A stretch of DNA of 14,816 bases from Methanomicrobia archaeon (lineage in GTDB: Archaea > Methanobacteriota_B > Thermococci > Methanofastidiosales > B48-G16). The translations under genes were made by a program, and so were the position numbers. The stretch spans positions 1 to 14,816 of the forward strand of contig JAGLWR010000011.1 of the NCBI GenBank assembly GCA_023133315.1, written 5' to 3'. Shown piece by piece: positions 12,781-14,816 of this stretch; position 1 is the stretch's first letter, and each line of letters starts with the position of its first letter. The notes under the pieces are model-generated. The model was not told the origin of the DNA. It ran no database searches and saw only the letters and a program-made list of their open reading frames with translations.

Positions 12781-14331
12781 CTATAAGGGTATGTTCCCAT
12801 GTTTTTTTCTTGGAAGAGACTCTTTTTTACTTTCGTATATTTTCAGGGCGGAGATGATTCTTTTTCTCAAATCTCCAGGGTCTATGACATCGTCAACATA
12901 CCCTCTTGCTGCGGCTCTATACGGATTTGCAAACTTCTCTTTGTACTCTTTGATCTTCTCTATCCTCGTTTTCTCAGAGTCTTCTGAAGTCTTGATCTCT
13001 TTTTTGAATATTATATTTGCCGCTCCTTCCGGACCCATTACGGCAATTTCTGCTGTAGGCAATGCAAAAACATGATCTGCTCTCAGATGCTTGCTTGCCA
13101 TAGCGATATACGCTCCTCCATAAGCTTTTCTTACTATTGTCGTGATTAATGGTACAGTTGCTTCAGAATATGCATAAAGGAGCTTTGCACCATGTCTGAT
13201 TATTCCGCTGTGTTCCTGTTGAACTCCTGGCATATATCCCGGGGTATCGACAAACGTGAGGATCGGGATGTTAAATGCATCACAAAATCTTACAAATCCT
13301 GATCCTTTGTCTGAACAGTCTATATCAAGCACTCCTGCCAGATGTGCGGGATTGTTGGCTACGATGCCGACAGTTCTACCATCCATCCTCGCAAATCCAA
13401 CGACCATATTTCTTGCAAAGTATGGGTGTATCTCCAGAAATTTTCCATCGTCTACAATCTCTCTAATAATATCTTTTACATCATACGGTTCGTTTGGGTC
13501 ATCTGGTATCATTTCATAGAGGGCGTCTGTTTTTCTCAATGGATCATCACTCATTTCAACTATAGGCGGATCTTCTAAATTGTTCGATGGGATATAACTC
13601 AAGAGATCTTTTATAAGATCCAGTACTTCTTCATCATTCTCACCGATCATGTGTGCCATTCCACTTTTTTGACTGTGCGCTAAAGCGCCTCCCAACTCCA
13701 GAGGCGTTATTTCCTCACCTGTCACGGCCTTCACTACCTGCGGCCCCGTGATAAACATCATACTCGAACCCTTTGACATCAGGATAAAATCACCGATAGC
13801 CGGAGAGTATACCGCACCTCCGGCACATGGACCGAGTATTGCAGTGATCTGGGGGATAACTCCGGAAGATATTGTATTTCTGTAGAATATCTCTCCATAT
13901 CCCCTCAGAGCATCAACACCTTCCTGTATTCTTGCCCCTCCAGAATCGTTCAATCCTATAACTGGAGCTCCGATTTTCCTCGCCTGATCCATAATATAAC
14001 ATATCTTTTCTGCATGAATCTCACCCAAGGATCCACCCATAACAGTAAAGTCTTGAGAGAAGATAAAAACCAATCTACTGTCGATCGTTCCGTATCCTGT
14101 AACAACACCGTCACCAGGAAGTTCTTTCTTGTCCATTCCGAGCTCCGTAGATCTGTGCTTCATCAATGCATTTATCTCAACAAAACTTCCGGCATCAACA
14201 AGTTTATCTATTCTCTCTCTTGCAGTCAGTTTCCCTTTTGAATGCTGAGCTTTAATCCTCTCTTCTCCCCCTCCTTTCATTACTATAGATTTTCTCTTAG
14301 AAAGTTCCTTTAACTTATCTTCAATTGACAT
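12781..14331 (-). CDS. mmdA: Acyl-CoA carboxyltransferase subunit of (methyl)malonyl-CoA decarboxylase
   Basis: Transfers CO2 from malonyl- or methylmalonyl-CoA to biotin. 516 residues, the usual length of MmdA/PccB proteins. The N-terminal crotonase fold carries LNDSGGARIQEG (127-138) and the first oxyanion hole GPCAGGAVYSP (167-177). The C-terminal half has VDTPGYMPGVQQE (361-373) and the second oxyanion hole RKAYGGAYIAM (401-411), and the protein ends with the usual HGNIPL. I409 is at the site equivalent to D422 of Streptomyces PccB, where Ile permits acetyl- as well as propionyl-size acyl groups. In-frame ATGs at 14340 and 14406 are possible, but the TATA box at 14375-14385 lies within the longer extension and the AAAGGATGA site is correctly spaced only from 14331. 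First gene of the five-gene operon. Confidence 0.94.
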   Translation of the reverse strand: MSIEDKLKELSKRKSIVMKGGGEERIKAQHSKGKLTARERIDKLVDAGSFVEINALMKHRSTELGMDKKELPGDGVVTGYGTIDSRLVFIFSQDFTVMGGSLGEIHAEKICYIMDQARKIGAPVIGLNDSGGARIQEGVDALRGYGEIFYRNTISSGVIPQITAILGPCAGGAVYSPAIGDFILMSKGSSMMFITGPQVVKAVTGEEITPLELGGALAHSQKSGMAHMIGENDEEVLDLIKDLLSYIPSNNLEDPPIVEMSDDPLRKTDALYEMIPDDPNEPYDVKDIIREIVDDGKFLEIHPYFARNMVVGFARMDGRTVGIVANNPAHLAGVLDIDCSDKGSGFVRFCDAFNIPILTFVDTPGYMPGVQQEHSGIIRHGAKLLYAYSEATVPLITTIVRKAYGGAYIAMASKHLRADHVFALPTAEIAVMGPEGAANIIFKKEIKTSEDSEKTRIEKIKEYKEKFANPYRAAARGYVDDVIDPGDLRKRIISALKIYESKKESLPRKKHGNIPL

Positions 14332-14374
14332 AGTAATCATCCTTTGATATTTTACTCTACAAAATCGTATAGGC

Positions 14375-14394
14375 AGTTTATAAATCTTTCCTTT
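14375..14394 (-). promoter_or_regulatory. Promoter of the decarboxylase operon
   Basis: On the minus strand the purine-rich GAAAGGAAA (weak BRE) precedes GATTTATAAAC (TATA, 14375-14385). Predicted start about 14353, leaving a 22-nt leader that holds the ribosome site at 14337-14345. Confidence 0.55.
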
Positions 14395-14418
14395 CATTTC
14401 ACCCAAAATCCGAAATTG

Positions 14419-14439
14419 ACAAAAATTTTTGTAGATTTC
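14419..14439 (+). promoter_or_regulatory. Shared 21-nt central element, copy 2, with a 14-bp perfect palindrome
   Basis: The first 14 bases, ACAAAAATTTTTGT, are a perfect palindrome and the element continues AGATTTC. It is 19/21 identical to 4100-4120. It lies 87 nt from the mmdA start and 84 nt from the acyl-CoA synthetase start, in the centre of a 192-bp divergent region. Confidence 0.5.
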
Positions 14440-14470
14440 TCATTTATACTTTTAAAAAGAGCAATACTCT

Positions 14471-14488
14471 ACCGAAAAATATTTAAAT
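14471..14488 (+). promoter_or_regulatory. Promoter of the acyl-CoA synthetase gene
   Basis: ACCGAAAAATATTTAAAT is a near-ideal archaeal BRE/TATA pair. The expected start is about 14509, directly before the AAGGGTGA ribosome site at 14510-14517. Confidence 0.68.
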
Positions 14489-14523
14489 GGTCGGACTCAA
14501 CTTATTGAAAAGGGTGAATGAAT

Positions 14524-14816
14524 ATGAGATATAAATCGTACGAAGAAGCATATAAATTGTCTCTCGAAAAACCTGAAGAGTTTTGGGGGAGAGAAGCCGA
14601 AGACCTCCACTGGTATAAGAAATGGGATAAGGTTCTGGATGATTCCAACTATCCATTCTTCCGATGGTTTGTTGGGGGCAAAACTAATCTGTGTTATAAC
14701 GCTGTTGATCGTCATGCACTGGGATCTAAGAGGGGAACAGCGGCGATCATCTGGGAAAGTCCCGAAACTGGTCAATCGCGAGTCTATACTTACTATCATC
14801 TTTACAAGGAAGTAAA
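14524..14816 (+). CDS. AMP-forming acyl-CoA synthetase, propionyl/acetyl type, N-terminal fragment
   Basis: Activates a short carboxylic acid to its CoA thioester with ATP. Only the first 97 residues are in the window. They match the N-terminal ACAS domain: KPEEFWGREAEDLHWYKKWDKVLD (split at about 16-27 and 28-39), then FFRWFVGGKTNLCYNAVDRH (about 45-64). The TNLCYNAVDRH form is closer to my memory of propionyl-CoA synthetase (PrpE) and ACSS3 than of acetyl-CoA synthetase, where the equivalent reads LNxSYNCLDRH. ATG 14518 is in frame two codons earlier, but the ribosome site GGGTGA abuts it, so 14524 is chosen with six-base spacing. Divergent from the decarboxylase operon, whose product would be propionyl- or acetyl-CoA. 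The adenylation motifs lie beyond the right edge. Confidence 0.88.
   Translation, partial: MRYKSYEEAYKLSLEKPEEFWGREAEDLHWYKKWDKVLDDSNYPFFRWFVGGKTNLCYNAVDRHALGSKRGTAAIIWESPETGQSRVYTYYHLYKEV

Noticed and set aside
14332..14406. 25-residue N-terminal extension of the carboxyltransferase
   Set aside because: It contains the operon's TATA box, and the ribosome site at 14337-14345 is correctly spaced only from ATG 14331.
1..14816. Mobile element, phage, CRISPR or defence island
   Set aside because: No transposase, integrase, terminal repeats, spaced direct repeats, tRNA attachment site or nuclease genes are visible; all recognised genes are metabolic, transport or regulatory and of similar base composition.

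Overview
The window reads as AT-rich archaeal DNA. Most transcription units are preceded by an archaeal BRE/TATA pair, often of the form ACCGAAAA followed by TTTATAAA or ATTTAAA, about 25 nt before the expected transcript start. Two genes look leaderless. Ribosome sites match the archaeal GGTGAT/GAGGTGA type. The gene families (tungsten-type aldehyde oxidoreductase with a polyferredoxin, sodium-pumping decarboxylase, Lrp/AsnC regulator) fit an anaerobic, possibly thermophilic, organic-acid or amino-acid fermenting archaeon. I cannot place it to genus. No rRNA, tRNA, CRISPR array, insertion sequence or origin is visible, and no stretch over 300 bases lacks a gene.

Layout. (1) 1-1085 (-): class III aminotransferase, cut by the left edge; divergent from 1310-1771 (+), an Lrp/AsnC regulator. 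(2) 1783-4015 (-): an AorA-like four-cluster ferredoxin followed by an aldehyde:ferredoxin oxidoreductase. Divergent from it is 4209-5585 (+), dihydropyrimidinase/hydantoinase, followed by two small unknown genes (5610-6215, 6259-6507). (3) 6510-8624 (-): a nucleobase permease of the NCS2/NAT family followed by two small membrane proteins. (4) 8812-9243 (-): an unknown leaderless gene, divergent from 9327-10502 (+), a CaiB/BaiF CoA-transferase. (5) 10505-14331 (-): a five-gene operon with the four parts of a biotin-dependent, Na+-translocating acyl-CoA decarboxylase and a terminal FMN-binding protein. (6) 14524-end (+): start of an acyl-CoA (propionyl/acetyl) synthetase, divergent from the decarboxylase operon.

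Together the genes can be ordered into one route. A nucleobase is imported. Its dihydro form is opened by the amidohydrolase, and the resulting beta-amino acid (beta-alanine from uracil, 3-aminoisobutyrate from thymine) is transaminated. The semialdehyde is oxidised by the AorAB pair to a dicarboxylate, which is activated by the CoA-transferase and decarboxylated by the Na+ pump to acetyl-CoA or propionyl-CoA. The acyl-CoA synthetase would interconvert the acid and its CoA ester. This order is an inference: dihydropyrimidine dehydrogenase and beta-ureidopropionase are not in the window. The strongest direct hint of co-regulation is a 21-nt element, 19/21 identical, lying at the exact middle of both the ferredoxin/dihydropyrimidinase and the decarboxylase/acyl-CoA synthetase divergent intergenic regions.
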